From contig CP051235.1 of the NCBI GenBank assembly GCA_017794705.1, positions 183,010-247,009 of the forward strand: a DNA stretch of 64,000 bases, read 5' to 3'. This DNA comes from Devosia sp. GTDB lineage: Bacteria; Pseudomonadota; Alphaproteobacteria; Rhizobiales; Devosiaceae. Position 1 is the stretch's first letter. Each line of letters opens with the position of its first letter. The translations under genes and the position numbers were made by a program. Below are positions 55,573 through 64,000 of this stretch, one piece after another. Below the pieces are notes generated by a model. That model saw only the letters and a program-made list of their open reading frames with translations, was not told where the DNA came from and did not search any database.

Positions 55573-57942
55573 ATGATTCACCAAAAGACGCTGCGCAGCC
55601 TGTTTTTGGCGGTCGCACTGGCCTTCTTGGCTCCGTTGACCGGTATCGGAGGTGCAGTTCTCGGCGTTGAAATTGCCCAGGCCCAAACCGTTCAACGTAT
55701 TGATGTTACCGGCAACCAGCGCGTCGATGATTCGACCGTGCGTTCCTACCTGACCATCCGCGTCGGGGATGCGGCGACCTCGACCGCCATCCAAGGGTCG
55801 ATTTCCGCGCTCAATCAGACCGGACTGTTCTCGGAAGTGAGCGTGCGTTTCTCGGGTGGTGTGCTGACTGTTACCGTCTCCGAGAATGCGATCGTTGCTT
55901 CGGTGCTGTTCGAGGGCAACGTGCGCTTCAGCGACCAGGACCTGCTGGCGTTGGTCAACCTGGGATCGCGCGGCACCTATACGGATGACCGGCTTGCCGC
56001 AGACATCCGCTCGATCCAGACGGCATATGATCAGGTCGGTTATACGAATGTGACCGTAACATCGCGCGTTGAGACCGTTGAAGGCTCGCGGCTGCGCGTG
56101 GTTTTCGTGATCAACGAAGGCGACAAGACCGGCATCGCGGCGATCAACTTCACCGGCAACAACTCGTTCTCCTCCTGGCAGTTGGCCAGCATCATCAACA
56201 CCAAGGAAACGCACCTTCTGAGCTGGTTGTTCCAGGACGATTCCTATTCGGAAGACAAGCTGGCGGCCGACAAGGAAGTCATCCGCAATTTCTATATCAA
56301 CCGCGGTTTCCCTGATGCGCAGGTGCTTTCCGCAGTGGCCGAGTTCGATGCCAGCCGGAACGCCTATTTCGTCAGCTTCGCGATTTCCGAAGGGGAGCGC
56401 TACACGTTCGGCACTGTCGACATCGAGACATCGATCGCCGGGCTCAACGTCGATGCACTGCGTGGCGCCATCCGCAGCCATCAGGGCGCGACCTATTCGA
56501 ACCTTGATGTGCAGCAGTCGGTCGAAGACATCGCGTTCCGGGCAACCGGACAGGGCCGGGCGTTTGCCGATGTTCGTGCCCGCGTCAATCGCGATCCGAT
56601 CAACCGCACGCTCAACATCACCTACCTGGTGGATGAGGGGGCGCGCGTCTACATCGAGCGCATCAATATCATCGGCAATACCAAGACCCGTGACTTTGTG
56701 ATCCGGCGCGAACTGGACTTCGCTGAAGGTGATCCGTTCAACCGGGCCATGGTGACGCGCGGCAAGTCGGCCATCGAAGCGCTTGACTTCTTCTCGTCGG
56801 TTGCGGTGACCACCGAGCGTGGCAGCGCGCCCGACAAGGTGAACATCAACATCGTGGTGACGGAGAAATCGACCGGCGACTATGGTGCAACCATTGGCTA
56901 CGGTACCGGCGGCAGCGGCCCCAACGTGGTTGACGGTATCCTTGGCGAGATTTCGCTGACCGAACGCAACTTCCTTGGCCGCGGCCAATATCTGAGAATC
57001 GCGGTAGGTGCCTCGACGTCGGGCCAGACCTACGATGTGAGCTTCACCGAGCCGCACTTCATGGGCCTCGATATTTCGGCTGGTGTGGACGTCTACAGCC
57101 ACATCCAGGAAGAGACGGCCCTGAACTTCTACGGTTCGACGGCAACGGGCGGACAGCTGCGCATCGGCGTGCCGGTCAGCGACGACCTGAACCTGTCGCT
57201 GCGGCTTGGCGGCGAAACCCGCACGTTTGTCGACATGATGACTGGTGCGGGTGAGGCCTCGGTGATCGTTGCCGACGGCGATACGCTGAACAAGCTGTTC
57301 GTGGGCTATACGCTCACCTACAACAATATCGACGAGGCGCCCGGACGTCCCCGCAGCGGTCTCATCGCCCAGTTGAGCCAGCAATATGCCTTCCTCGACC
57401 ACAATTATCTCAGGACCGAGATGTCGGCGCGTTACTTCATGCCGCTTATTCCGGATGCGAACGTTGTGGCGAGCGTGCGAGCGCAGGCGGGCATTATTAA
57501 CGACTTCTCCGGTATGGGTGTGCACCCGGTCGAGGCCTTCCATCCTGGCCAGCGTCTGGTCCGCGGCTTCGATCCGCGCGGCATGGGCCCGCGGTCGGTT
57601 GACGGCGAGTCGCTGGGTGCGACCATGTATGCCGGTATCTCAGGCGAAGTTGAGTTCCCGTTCCCGGGCGTTCCGGAGAATTATGGCCTGCGCGGCGCCG
57701 TTTGGGGTGACGTGGGTTACGTGACCGGCGTTCCCGCCTCTGCTGCGGGCGATGTGGCCGGCGGCATGACCCAGCTTCTGCGCAGCTCGGTGGGTGGCTC
57801 GATCATCTGGGATTCGCCGTTCGGTCCGCTACGTGGCGACCTGGCTTACCTGCTGACGCGCGACGCGGCAGATACGCCGACCCCGGCAACCAACCCGCTG
57901 GATCCGTTCGTGTTCCAGCTGTCACTGTCGACCTTGCTTTAG
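55573..57942 (+). CDS. bamA: Outer membrane protein assembly factor BamA
   Basis: Central component of the beta-barrel assembly machine. 789 residues: signal peptide ending near AQA, five POTRA repeats (about 40-430) and the C-terminal 16-strand barrel with the conserved VRGFDPRGMGPR loop in strand-linker 6. The ATG at 55573 places the signal peptide at the N-terminus; the longer frame from 55510 does not. The protein ends FVFQLSLSTLL, so the last residue is Leu rather than the usual Phe. Confidence 0.95.
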   Translation: MIHQKTLRSLFLAVALAFLAPLTGIGGAVLGVEIAQAQTVQRIDVTGNQRVDDSTVRSYLTIRVGDAATSTAIQGSISALNQTGLFSEVSVRFSGGVLTVTVSENAIVASVLFEGNVRFSDQDLLALVNLGSRGTYTDDRLAADIRSIQTAYDQVGYTNVTVTSRVETVEGSRLRVVFVINEGDKTGIAAINFTGNNSFSSWQLASIINTKETHLLSWLFQDDSYSEDKLAADKEVIRNFYINRGFPDAQVLSAVAEFDASRNAYFVSFAISEGERYTFGTVDIETSIAGLNVDALRGAIRSHQGATYSNLDVQQSVEDIAFRATGQGRAFADVRARVNRDPINRTLNITYLVDEGARVYIERINIIGNTKTRDFVIRRELDFAEGDPFNRAMVTRGKSAIEALDFFSSVAVTTERGSAPDKVNINIVVTEKSTGDYGATIGYGTGGSGPNVVDGILGEISLTERNFLGRGQYLRIAVGASTSGQTYDVSFTEPHFMGLDISAGVDVYSHIQEETALNFYGSTATGGQLRIGVPVSDDLNLSLRLGGETRTFVDMMTGAGEASVIVADGDTLNKLFVGYTLTYNNIDEAPGRPRSGLIAQLSQQYAFLDHNYLRTEMSARYFMPLIPDANVVASVRAQAGIINDFSGMGVHPVEAFHPGQRLVRGFDPRGMGPRSVDGESLGATMYAGISGEVEFPFPGVPENYGLRGAVWGDVGYVTGVPASAAGDVAGGMTQLLRSSVGGSIIWDSPFGPLRGDLAYLLTRDAADTPTPATNPLDPFVFQLSLSTLL

Positions 57943-57971
57943 TCCAAAAGGCATGAAAGCTTGATTTGAAG

Positions 57972-57997
57972 CCGCGGCGCATACGCGCCGCGGTTTT
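57972..57997 (+). terminator. Hairpin terminator after bamA
   Basis: Perfect 9-bp stem CCGCGGCGC/GCGCCGCGG with ATAC loop and four T. The short T-run suggests partial termination, allowing some readthrough into lpxD. Confidence 0.65.
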
Positions 57998-58015
57998 CAT
58001 TTAGTCCAGGGCGTC

Positions 58016-59038
58016 ATGGTCGATACTCGATTTTTCAGCTTTCAAGGTCCCATGGGACTTGGCGCCCTGCTGCAGGCGGCGGGACACCATGAGAGCCCGC
58101 TCCGGGACGTTGAGATCACCGGTGCCGACGAACTGGAGGCTGCCGGTCCCGGCGAAGTGAGCTTTGCTTCCAGCGAAAAGTATGCCGACGCGATGCGCAT
58201 CAGCCGCGCGAGCGTGATTCTGACAACGCCCGGACTGGCTGGTCAGGTGCCCGCGGCAGCGCTTGCAGTCGTCACAGACGACCCGCATTTGCTCTTTGTC
58301 AAAGTGTTGCAACAGCTCTACCCGGCTTCCGGGCACCGCCTGGCTATCTCGCCACAAGGCCCGGAGTCGGACCAGGCCCGATTTGAAGAGAACGTGACAA
58401 TTGGTGCTGGTTCGGTGATCGGATCAGGCGCGGAAATCGGGCGCGACACGGTCATTGGGCCGAACAGCGTGATAGGGCCGGGCGTTGCCATCGGGCGTGG
58501 ATGTGTGATCGGTGCCGGCGTGACCATTGAGTGCAGCTACCTGGGGGACAATGTCACCATTCATTCAGGAGCCCGGGTCGGTGCGCAGGGATTTGGCTGG
58601 CTGGACCATGGCAAATCCAACATCTACATTCCGCAACTGGGGCGTGCCATTGTGCAAACGGGTGCGGAAGTCGGACCAAACAGTGTTGTCGACAGGGGCG
58701 CATTGGGAGACACTGTCATTGGAGAAGGCACGAAGCTTGGGGCTTTGGTCGAGATTGGACACAACAGCCGGATTGGCCGCAATTGCCTGCTGGCGCCAAC
58801 AACGGGATTATCGGGTGGTACGATTGTGGGAGACGGAGTTCTGATGGGCGCAGGTGTTGGCACAGCGGGGCATTTGACGATCGGCAGTGGCTCGATCGTA
58901 TACGCTCGATCCGCCGTGACCAAGGACTGGCCGGAGAACGCGCGGCTTGGCGGTGCTCCTGCCCAGGACATAAAGGATTTTTGGCGCGAACTGGCGGTGC
59001 TGCGCAAATTGAGTCGGAACAAGGGGGACAAAGCGTGA
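58016..59038 (+). CDS. lpxD: UDP-3-O-(3-hydroxyacyl)glucosamine N-acyltransferase
   Basis: Third step of lipid A synthesis, adding the N-linked hydroxyacyl chain. 340 residues: N-terminal uridine-binding domain and a left-handed beta helix with hexapeptide repeats ([20 protein letters not shown]...). The catalytic histidine region is [14 protein letters not shown]. The last four bases are shared with the fabZ start (GTGA). Confidence 0.95.
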   Translation: MVDTRFFSFQGPMGLGALLQAAGHHESPLRDVEITGADELEAAGPGEVSFASSEKYADAMRISRASVILTTPGLAGQVPAAALAVVTDDPHLLFVKVLQQLYPASGHRLAISPQGPESDQARFEENVTIGAGSVIGSGAEIGRDTVIGPNSVIGPGVAIGRGCVIGAGVTIECSYLGDNVTIHSGARVGAQGFGWLDHGKSNIYIPQLGRAIVQTGAEVGPNSVVDRGALGDTVIGEGTKLGALVEIGHNSRIGRNCLLAPTTGLSGGTIVGDGVLMGAGVGTAGHLTIGSGSIVYARSAVTKDWPENARLGGAPAQDIKDFWRELAVLRKLSRNKGDKA

Positions 59039-59529
59039 GCATTCAGGAACGTGAAATGGAAGGCATGAATGGCAGCGTGCTGACCGCTCTGCAGATCAAG
59101 GATGTGCTGGCCTGCCTGCCTCACCGCTACCCCTTTTTGATGATCGACCGGATTGTTGACATCAATGGTGTTGAAAGCGCGGTTGGCATCAAGAACGTGA
59201 CGTTCAACGAACCGATATTTCAGGGGCACTTCCCCGGGCAGCCGGTGTTCCCCGGTGTACTGATCATTGAAGGCATGGCGCAGACCGCAGGAGCGATCGT
59301 GATCGCGAACGAGCGGCTCGGCAACGAGGACAGCAACCAGATTGTTTACATGCTGACCATCGACAAGGCCAAATTCCGCAAACCGGCAGTGCCGGGTGAC
59401 CGGCTTGAATATCACATCAAGAAAATCCAGCGGCGCCGCAACGTGGGGCGCTACGAGGCGCGGGCAATCGTCGATGGCAACCTCGTTGCCGAAGCCGAGA
59501 TTGGCGCCATGATCCTCGATCCGGAATAA
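59035..59529 (+). CDS. fabZ: 3-hydroxyacyl-[ACP] dehydratase FabZ
   Basis: Dehydrates beta-hydroxyacyl-ACP in fatty acid synthesis; hot-dog fold. 164 residues from GTG at 59035, which has AGGGGG 8 bases upstream and overlaps the lpxD stop. Catalytic His65 lies in [11 protein letters not shown] and Glu79 in LIIEGMAQ. An internal ATG (59056) is an alternative start. FabZ sits between lpxD and lpxA as usual, balancing hydroxyacyl-ACP supply. Confidence 0.95.
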   Translation: MSIQEREMEGMNGSVLTALQIKDVLACLPHRYPFLMIDRIVDINGVESAVGIKNVTFNEPIFQGHFPGQPVFPGVLIIEGMAQTAGAIVIANERLGNEDSNQIVYMLTIDKAKFRKPAVPGDRLEYHIKKIQRRRNVGRYEARAIVDGNLVAEAEIGAMILDPE

Positions 59530-59542
59530 GAGAAAATTTGTT

Positions 59543-60352
59543 TTGAGTGAAACAGTGATACATCCCACCGCCATCATTGGCGCAGGGGCGAAAATCGGCG
59601 CCGGTGTAAAGATCGGTCCCTACAGTATGGTGGGCGACCTGGTTGAACTGGGGGATGGGTGTGAAATGGTTTCGCATGCGGTCGTCGAGGGCCGCACCAC
59701 GATCGGGGCGGGCACGAAAATCTACCCGTTCGCTTCGGTGGGGCATGCACCACAAGATCTCAAATATCATGGCGAAGAAAGCCGGCTGGAAATCGGGGCG
59801 GAGTGTACAATCCGCGAGAACGTGACCATCAACCCCGGAACTGAGGGGGGCGGCATGGTGACTCGGATCGGCGATAATTGCCTGCTGATGGCCAGTTCGC
59901 ACGTGGCGCACGACTGCCAGGTGGGCAACCGGGTGGTGCTGGCCAACTATGTCGGGTTGGCGGGACATGCGGTTGTCGAGGATTTCGTCACATTCGGCGG
60001 GATCTGCGTGGTGCACCAGTATGTGCGCATCGGCGCGCATGCGTTTGTGGGCGCCCACAGCATGGTGGACGCCGACGTGATCCCCTACGGGCTGGCCGTG
60101 GGGAACCGTGCCAAGCTGGCCGGTCTGAACCTCGTTGGGTTGAAGCGGCGCCAGTTCGACCGCGAAGACATTCATGCGCTGAGGACGGCCTACCGGATGA
60201 TCTTTGCCTCGGAAGGCACGCTGCGCGAGCGGGTGAACGATGCCGCGGAAATCTTCAGCGGCAACAAGCTCGTGCAGGATGTCGTGGCGTTTTTGAACGA
60301 TGCCAATGACCGGGCAATCTGTGCGCCGCGCAACGGCTCCAACGGCGACTAG
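59543..60352 (+). CDS. lpxA: UDP-N-acetylglucosamine O-acyltransferase LpxA
   Basis: First step of lipid A synthesis. 269 residues, left-handed beta helix starting VIHPTAIIGAGAKIGAGVKIG, with the catalytic-histidine segment ASSHVAHDCQVG and the C-terminal helical domain. The start is uncertain: TTG at 59543 gives MSETVIHP but has only a weak AGA ribosome-binding site; GTG at 59555 is an alternative. lpxI follows without a gap. Confidence 0.94.
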   Translation: MSETVIHPTAIIGAGAKIGAGVKIGPYSMVGDLVELGDGCEMVSHAVVEGRTTIGAGTKIYPFASVGHAPQDLKYHGEESRLEIGAECTIRENVTINPGTEGGGMVTRIGDNCLLMASSHVAHDCQVGNRVVLANYVGLAGHAVVEDFVTFGGICVVHQYVRIGAHAFVGAHSMVDADVIPYGLAVGNRAKLAGLNLVGLKRRQFDREDIHALRTAYRMIFASEGTLRERVNDAAEIFSGNKLVQDVVAFLNDANDRAICAPRNGSNGD

Positions 60353-61204
60353 ATGAAACAGCGGCTGTCCCTGTTGGCCGGCCATGGCCAGCTGGTGCTG
60401 GACGGCGCCCGGGCGGCGCTGGCCGACAATTGGGAAGTACAGGTCGTCAATCTCGTAGGGCGGGACGATCTGGGCGATGTGGACAGCGTGTCGGCTTCGC
60501 CGACCAACCCGCTTTCGATCTGGATGGCGCTGCGCAAGTTTTCGCCGAGCCACATCTGCATGATCGGGGCCGTGCGGCTTTCCGATGGTGACCGGGAGGG
60601 ATTGGCGAAATTCCTGCGGGGGAAGGCACCGGGCGGTCCCAGAACTTCCAAGCGCACATCGGGCGATGGCGCGCTGTCGCAGCTCAGCCGTCTGCTGGAA
60701 TTTTCAACCGGCGCCAAGGTGGTCGGCATACACGAAATCGTCGATGGGCTGCTGGCACCGGCCGGGCATATCGCCGGGCCGAGACTCAATGTGGCAGGGC
60801 TGGAAACAGCGCAGTTCAATATGAGGCTCGCCCGCCAGGTGGGCGCGTTGGATGCGGGGCAATCATTGGTCACGTGCGGTGGACGCATCGTTGCCATCGA
60901 GGATATTGCGGGGACGGACGCATTGATCGACCGCGTGGCTGAGTACAAACGTACGGGGCTGGCCGGGGACGGGTCGGAACCGCTGGTTCTGACCAAGTGC
61001 CGCAAGCCGGGGCAGAGCGGCGCCATCGACCTCCCCGCCATCGGGCCCGAGACAGTCCTGCGGGCCGCGAAGGCCGGGGTCGCCACAATTGTTGTGCAAA
61101 GCGGACATACGCTGCTGATCTCGCGCGAGGAGATTGTGCGGGAAGCGGATGCGGCGAATGTGAGCATTGTGGGTGTCGAGGCGGACGAACAGCCAGATGG
61201 TTGA
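60353..61204 (+). CDS. lpxI: UDP-2,3-diacylglucosamine pyrophosphatase LpxI
   Basis: Produces lipid X from UDP-diacylglucosamine; the alphaproteobacterial replacement for LpxH (DUF1009 family). 283 residues, beginning RLSLLAGHGQLVLDGARAA, with the C-terminal catalytic domain containing LVLTKCRKPGQS, D-rich DLPAIGPETV and GVATIVVQSGHTLLI. Placed between lpxA and lpxB as in Caulobacter and rhizobia; 8-base overlap with lpxB. Confidence 0.93.
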   Translation: MKQRLSLLAGHGQLVLDGARAALADNWEVQVVNLVGRDDLGDVDSVSASPTNPLSIWMALRKFSPSHICMIGAVRLSDGDREGLAKFLRGKAPGGPRTSKRTSGDGALSQLSRLLEFSTGAKVVGIHEIVDGLLAPAGHIAGPRLNVAGLETAQFNMRLARQVGALDAGQSLVTCGGRIVAIEDIAGTDALIDRVAEYKRTGLAGDGSEPLVLTKCRKPGQSGAIDLPAIGPETVLRAAKAGVATIVVQSGHTLLISREEIVREADAANVSIVGVEADEQPDG

Positions 61205-62339
61205 GATTTTCATTGTCGCGGGTGAGGCGTCGGGAGACCAGATCGGCGCGGACCTGATGGAAAGGCTGGGCGCGCGGGAGGGCATTCACTTTTCCGGTGT
61301 CGGCGGCGACATGATGCGGGCGGAGGGCCTTCAGCCGCTGTTTCCGATGGAGGATCTGGCGGTCATGGGGGTGGTCGATGTCGTCGCCCGGCTGCCGTGG
61401 CTGCTTTATCGCCTGCGCCAAACCGGCAATGAAATTCTCAGGCAACAACCTGACGCGGTGGTGCTGATCGATTCCCAGGTGTTTTCGCGGATGCTGGCGC
61501 AGCGGCTTCGGAGGGCGGGCTACAAGGGGCCGATTGTGCTTTACGTGGCGCCGACGGTCTGGGCCTACCGGCCGGAACGGGCGCGAAAACTGGCACCGCT
61601 TATCGACGAAGTCTTCGCCATCTTGCCGTTCGAACCCGAATTGATGGCCAATCTGGCGGGACCGCCGACCCGGTTCGTGGGCCATCCGGCACTGGGGCGC
61701 AGGGTGTTTGACGCGGTTGGAGATGTCCGAAACAGGCTGGCGCTGTTGCCGGGGAGCCGGCGGGGCGAATTGCGCCGGCACATGCCGATGTACGGGCAGG
61801 TGGCAGCGCAGATCGCCAGTTCGCATCCGGAACTGCAATTCTATTTGCCAACGCTGCCGCACATTGCCGACGAGGTGGCGCGGATGGTGGAGGACTGGGA
61901 CGTGCCGGTGGAACTGGTAACGGATCGTGCCCGGCGCAGCGAACTGGCAGCGGAGACAGCGTTGGCACTGGTCGCTTCAGGTACGGCGACGCTGGAGACG
62001 GCGCTGGCAGGGGTGCCGATGGTGGTGACCTATGTGATGGATGCGGCACAGCGGCGTGCCTACAGGCGATTGTCGATCGAACATATCAGCTTGCCGAACA
62101 TCATTCTGAACCAGCCGCTGGTGCCCGAACTGCTGTTTGATCATCCCGATGCGGCGCGGCTTGCCACGAGCATCAAGGACCTGCTGGATGACGAAGAGAG
62201 CCGCCAGGCGCAACTTGAGGGCTTTCGGCAGATGGCAGCTTACATGCAAACGGGGACGCCTGAGCATCCCCGTTGTGACCCGGCAGAGCGGGTATTGTCG
62301 CTGCTGGACGCCCGCCTGAACGGCGGAACGGCCGCCTAG
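61197..62339 (+). CDS. lpxB: Lipid-A-disaccharide synthase
   Basis: GT19 glycosyltransferase joining lipid X and UDP-diacylglucosamine. 380 residues. Typical: [56 protein letters not shown] and [20 protein letters not shown]. Last of the lpx run; its stop codon overlaps that of the convergent gltA. Confidence 0.96.
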   Translation: MVEIFIVAGEASGDQIGADLMERLGAREGIHFSGVGGDMMRAEGLQPLFPMEDLAVMGVVDVVARLPWLLYRLRQTGNEILRQQPDAVVLIDSQVFSRMLAQRLRRAGYKGPIVLYVAPTVWAYRPERARKLAPLIDEVFAILPFEPELMANLAGPPTRFVGHPALGRRVFDAVGDVRNRLALLPGSRRGELRRHMPMYGQVAAQIASSHPELQFYLPTLPHIADEVARMVEDWDVPVELVTDRARRSELAAETALALVASGTATLETALAGVPMVVTYVMDAAQRRAYRRLSIEHISLPNIILNQPLVPELLFDHPDAARLATSIKDLLDDEESRQAQLEGFRQMAAYMQTGTPEHPRCDPAERVLSLLDARLNGGTAA

Positions 62340-63625
62340 CGTTCCTGACGCGGAATGTAGGGGCGGCGGGTGGCGCCGTCGTAGAGCTGGCGCGGGCGGC
62401 CGATTTTTTTCTGCGGATCGGCGATCATTTCCTTCCACTGGGCAATCCAGCCCACGGTGCGCGACATGGCAAAGATGGCCGTGAACATGCTGGTGGGGAA
62501 GCCGATGGCATCAAGGATGATGCCGGAATAGAAATCGACGTTCGGATAGAGTTTGCGCTCAACGAAATATTCGTCTTCGAGGGCGATCTTTTCGAGCTCG
62601 CGGGCCACTTGCAGGGTCTGGTTGTTTTCGACACCCATGAGGTCCAGCACCTCGCGGGCGGTTTCCTGCATGACCTTGGCGCGCGGGTCGTAGTTCTTGT
62701 AGACGCGGTGACCGAAGCCCATCAGGCGGAACGGGTCTTCCTTGTCCTTGGCGCGGCGAACGAATTCGGGGATGTTATCGACCGTGCCGATTTCGCGCAG
62801 CATGTTGAGGCACGCTTCGTTGGCGCCGCCGTGGGCCGGGCCCCAAAGGCAGGCCACGCCGGCGGCGATGCAGGCGAACGGGTTGGCGTCCGACGAGCCA
62901 GAAAGGCGCACCGTTGAGGTTGAGGCATTCTGCTCGTGGTCGGCATGGAGCGTGAAGATGCGGTCCATGGCGCGGGCGAGGATCGGGTTGACCTCGTAGT
63001 TTTCGGCCGGGACGGAGAAGCACATGTGCAGGAAGTTGGCGGCGTAGCTGAGGTCGTTGCGCGGATAAACGAACGGCTGGCCGACGGAATATTTGAACGC
63101 CATGGCTGCGATGGTCGGCATCTTTGCAATCATGCGCATGGCGGCGATTTCGCGCTGCTCGGGATCCGAGATGTCGGTTGAATCGTGATAGAACGCGGCC
63201 ATTGCGCCGACAACGCCGCACATGATGGCCATGGGGTGGGCGTCGCGGCGGAAGCCGCGGAACAGGAAGTGCATCTGCTCGTGCAGCATGGTGTGCCGGG
63301 TGATGCGCTTGTCGAAATCGGCCATCTGCGCGGCGGTGGGCAATTCGCCGTAGAGCAGCAGGTAGCAGACCTCGAGATAGCTGCTCTTTTCAGCCAGTTC
63401 GTCGATTGAGTAACCGCGGTAGAGCAATTCGCCCTTGTCGCCGTCGATGTAGGTGATGGCGCTGTCGCAGGCGGCGGTGGAGGTGAAGCCGGGGTCGTAG
63501 GTGAACATGCCGGTTTGCGCATACAGGGACCGGATATCGATCACAGAGGGTCCGACACTGCCGTCCACAACCGGAAACTCGTAGGTCTTGTCACCAATCG
63601 TCAATGTGGCTGTTTGTGCAGTCAT
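62336..63625 (-). CDS. gltA: Citrate synthase
   Basis: TCA-cycle citrate synthase, large hexameric type, 429 residues. The active site is complete: [38 protein letters not shown] and [11 protein letters not shown] with the catalytic Asp. This contrasts with the two citrate synthase-like proteins near 11-13 kb. GGAGG lies 8 bases before the ATG. The upstream gap of 156 bases to gltX should hold its promoter. Confidence 0.97.
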   Translation of the reverse strand: MTAQTATLTIGDKTYEFPVVDGSVGPSVIDIRSLYAQTGMFTYDPGFTSTAACDSAITYIDGDKGELLYRGYSIDELAEKSSYLEVCYLLLYGELPTAAQMADFDKRITRHTMLHEQMHFLFRGFRRDAHPMAIMCGVVGAMAAFYHDSTDISDPEQREIAAMRMIAKMPTIAAMAFKYSVGQPFVYPRNDLSYAANFLHMCFSVPAENYEVNPILARAMDRIFTLHADHEQNASTSTVRLSGSSDANPFACIAAGVACLWGPAHGGANEACLNMLREIGTVDNIPEFVRRAKDKEDPFRLMGFGHRVYKNYDPRAKVMQETAREVLDLMGVENNQTLQVARELEKIALEDEYFVERKLYPNVDFYSGIILDAIGFPTSMFTAIFAMSRTVGWIAQWKEMIADPQKKIGRPRQLYDGATRRPYIPRQER

Positions 63626-63781
63626 ATTCGGCCTCCAGGCGGTAAATCGGAAGCGTTTCGCGGGTGCGTAACGCGATTGCAGACAGGCTCCGGTTCAAAG
63701 AGATGAACGGCGTCGTTTCGGTATCTCATATCACCCGAAAACGCAATGTTGGCGCGGGTGTGCGACAGGGCGGTGACAGGG

Positions 63782-64000
63782 TCAGCCGGCCGCCTGATCG
63801 GAGAGGCGCGCGAGGCTTTCTTCCTTGCCGATCAGGTGCATGACTTCAAACACGCCCGGCGACACTGTGCGACCGGTCAGGGCGACGCGCAGTGGCTGCG
63901 CGACCTTGCCAAGCTTGAGATCCTCAGCCTCGGCGTGATCGCGTACGACCTGGCCAATGTTTTCGACTGTCCAGTCCGAAACGCTGCCCAGTTTGGAGAC
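63782..64000 (-). CDS. gltX: Glutamate--tRNA ligase, 3' part only
   Basis: The last 72 codons of a gene running off the right edge. The translated end includes QPLRVALTGRTVSPGVFEV and GKEESLARL, which is the C-terminal anticodon-binding end of bacterial GluRS. The frame is open to base 64000. gltX upstream of gltA is a common alphaproteobacterial arrangement. GluRS charges tRNA-Glu. Confidence 0.88.
   Translation of the reverse strand, partial: VSKLGSVSDWTVENIGQVVRDHAEAEDLKLGKVAQPLRVALTGRTVSPGVFEVMHLIGKEESLARLSDQAAG

Noticed and set aside
55552..57543. A 663-codon minus-strand frame opposite bamA
   Set aside because: Antisense shadow of bamA with no recognisable domain.

Overview
The window is a gene-dense, GC-rich chromosomal core segment of an alphaproteobacterium. 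Gene order and protein sequences point to the Hyphomicrobiales and, as a guess, to a Devosia-like member. The evidence is: the order tRNA-Leu/tig, clpP-clpX-lon-HU, tRNA-Val, tRNA-Asp, nuoA-N; a ProRS of about 450 residues without the editing insertion; DUF1467; LpxI rather than LpxH; heat-shock promoters of the alphaproteobacterial CTTG-N17/18-CYTATNT type; a GTTC-N7-GTTC LexA operator; and RIME-like intergenic repeats. No insertion sequence, prophage, CRISPR array or rRNA operon is visible.

Layout. 1-3.1 kb: the 3' end of an ABC-F ATPase, then the glnB-glnA nitrogen operon on the minus strand behind a candidate sigma-54 promoter. 3.4-18.5 kb: a proteostasis block (tRNA-Leu, tig, clpP, clpX, lon, HU) broken up by accessory genes: NAD(P)HX repair enzyme, cytochrome P450, NYN-domain protein, two divergent citrate synthase-like genes (one with a DNA-binding head), a family 25 glycosyltransferase and an MFS exporter. 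18.6-22.8 kb: tRNA-Val, a minus-strand operon (small membrane protein, YbjQ, acyl-CoA dehydrogenase), tRNA-Asp and two related outer-membrane beta-barrel proteins. 22.9-40.5 kb: the complete 14-gene complex I operon followed without a gap by birA, RNase J and a DUF1467 protein. 40.5-41.7 kb: the only long gene-free stretch, holding repeats and a candidate minus-strand small RNA. 41.7-48.9 kb: proS, lolC, lolD, a 32-codon gene under a striking double LexA operator, and dnaE. 49.0-62.3 kb: rpsB-tsf-pyrH-frr-uppS-cdsA-rseP-bamA-lpxD-fabZ-lpxA-lpxI-lpxB, linking translation to outer-membrane and lipid A assembly. 62.3-64 kb: gltA and the 3' end of gltX on the minus strand.

Most of the content is housekeeping. 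The points most worth following are: (i) the SOS-type operator with four GTTC/GAAC half-sites spaced exactly 11 bp apart in front of a 32-residue membrane peptide and dnaE; (ii) a DNA-binding domain fused to a catalytically intact-looking citrate synthase, divergent from a second citrate synthase-like gene across a palindromic operator; (iii) the same helix-hairpin-helix-like domain attached to the C-termini of both NuoE and ribosomal protein S2 (43 of 62 residues identical by manual count); and (iv) a candidate structured small RNA with its own promoter and terminator upstream of proS.
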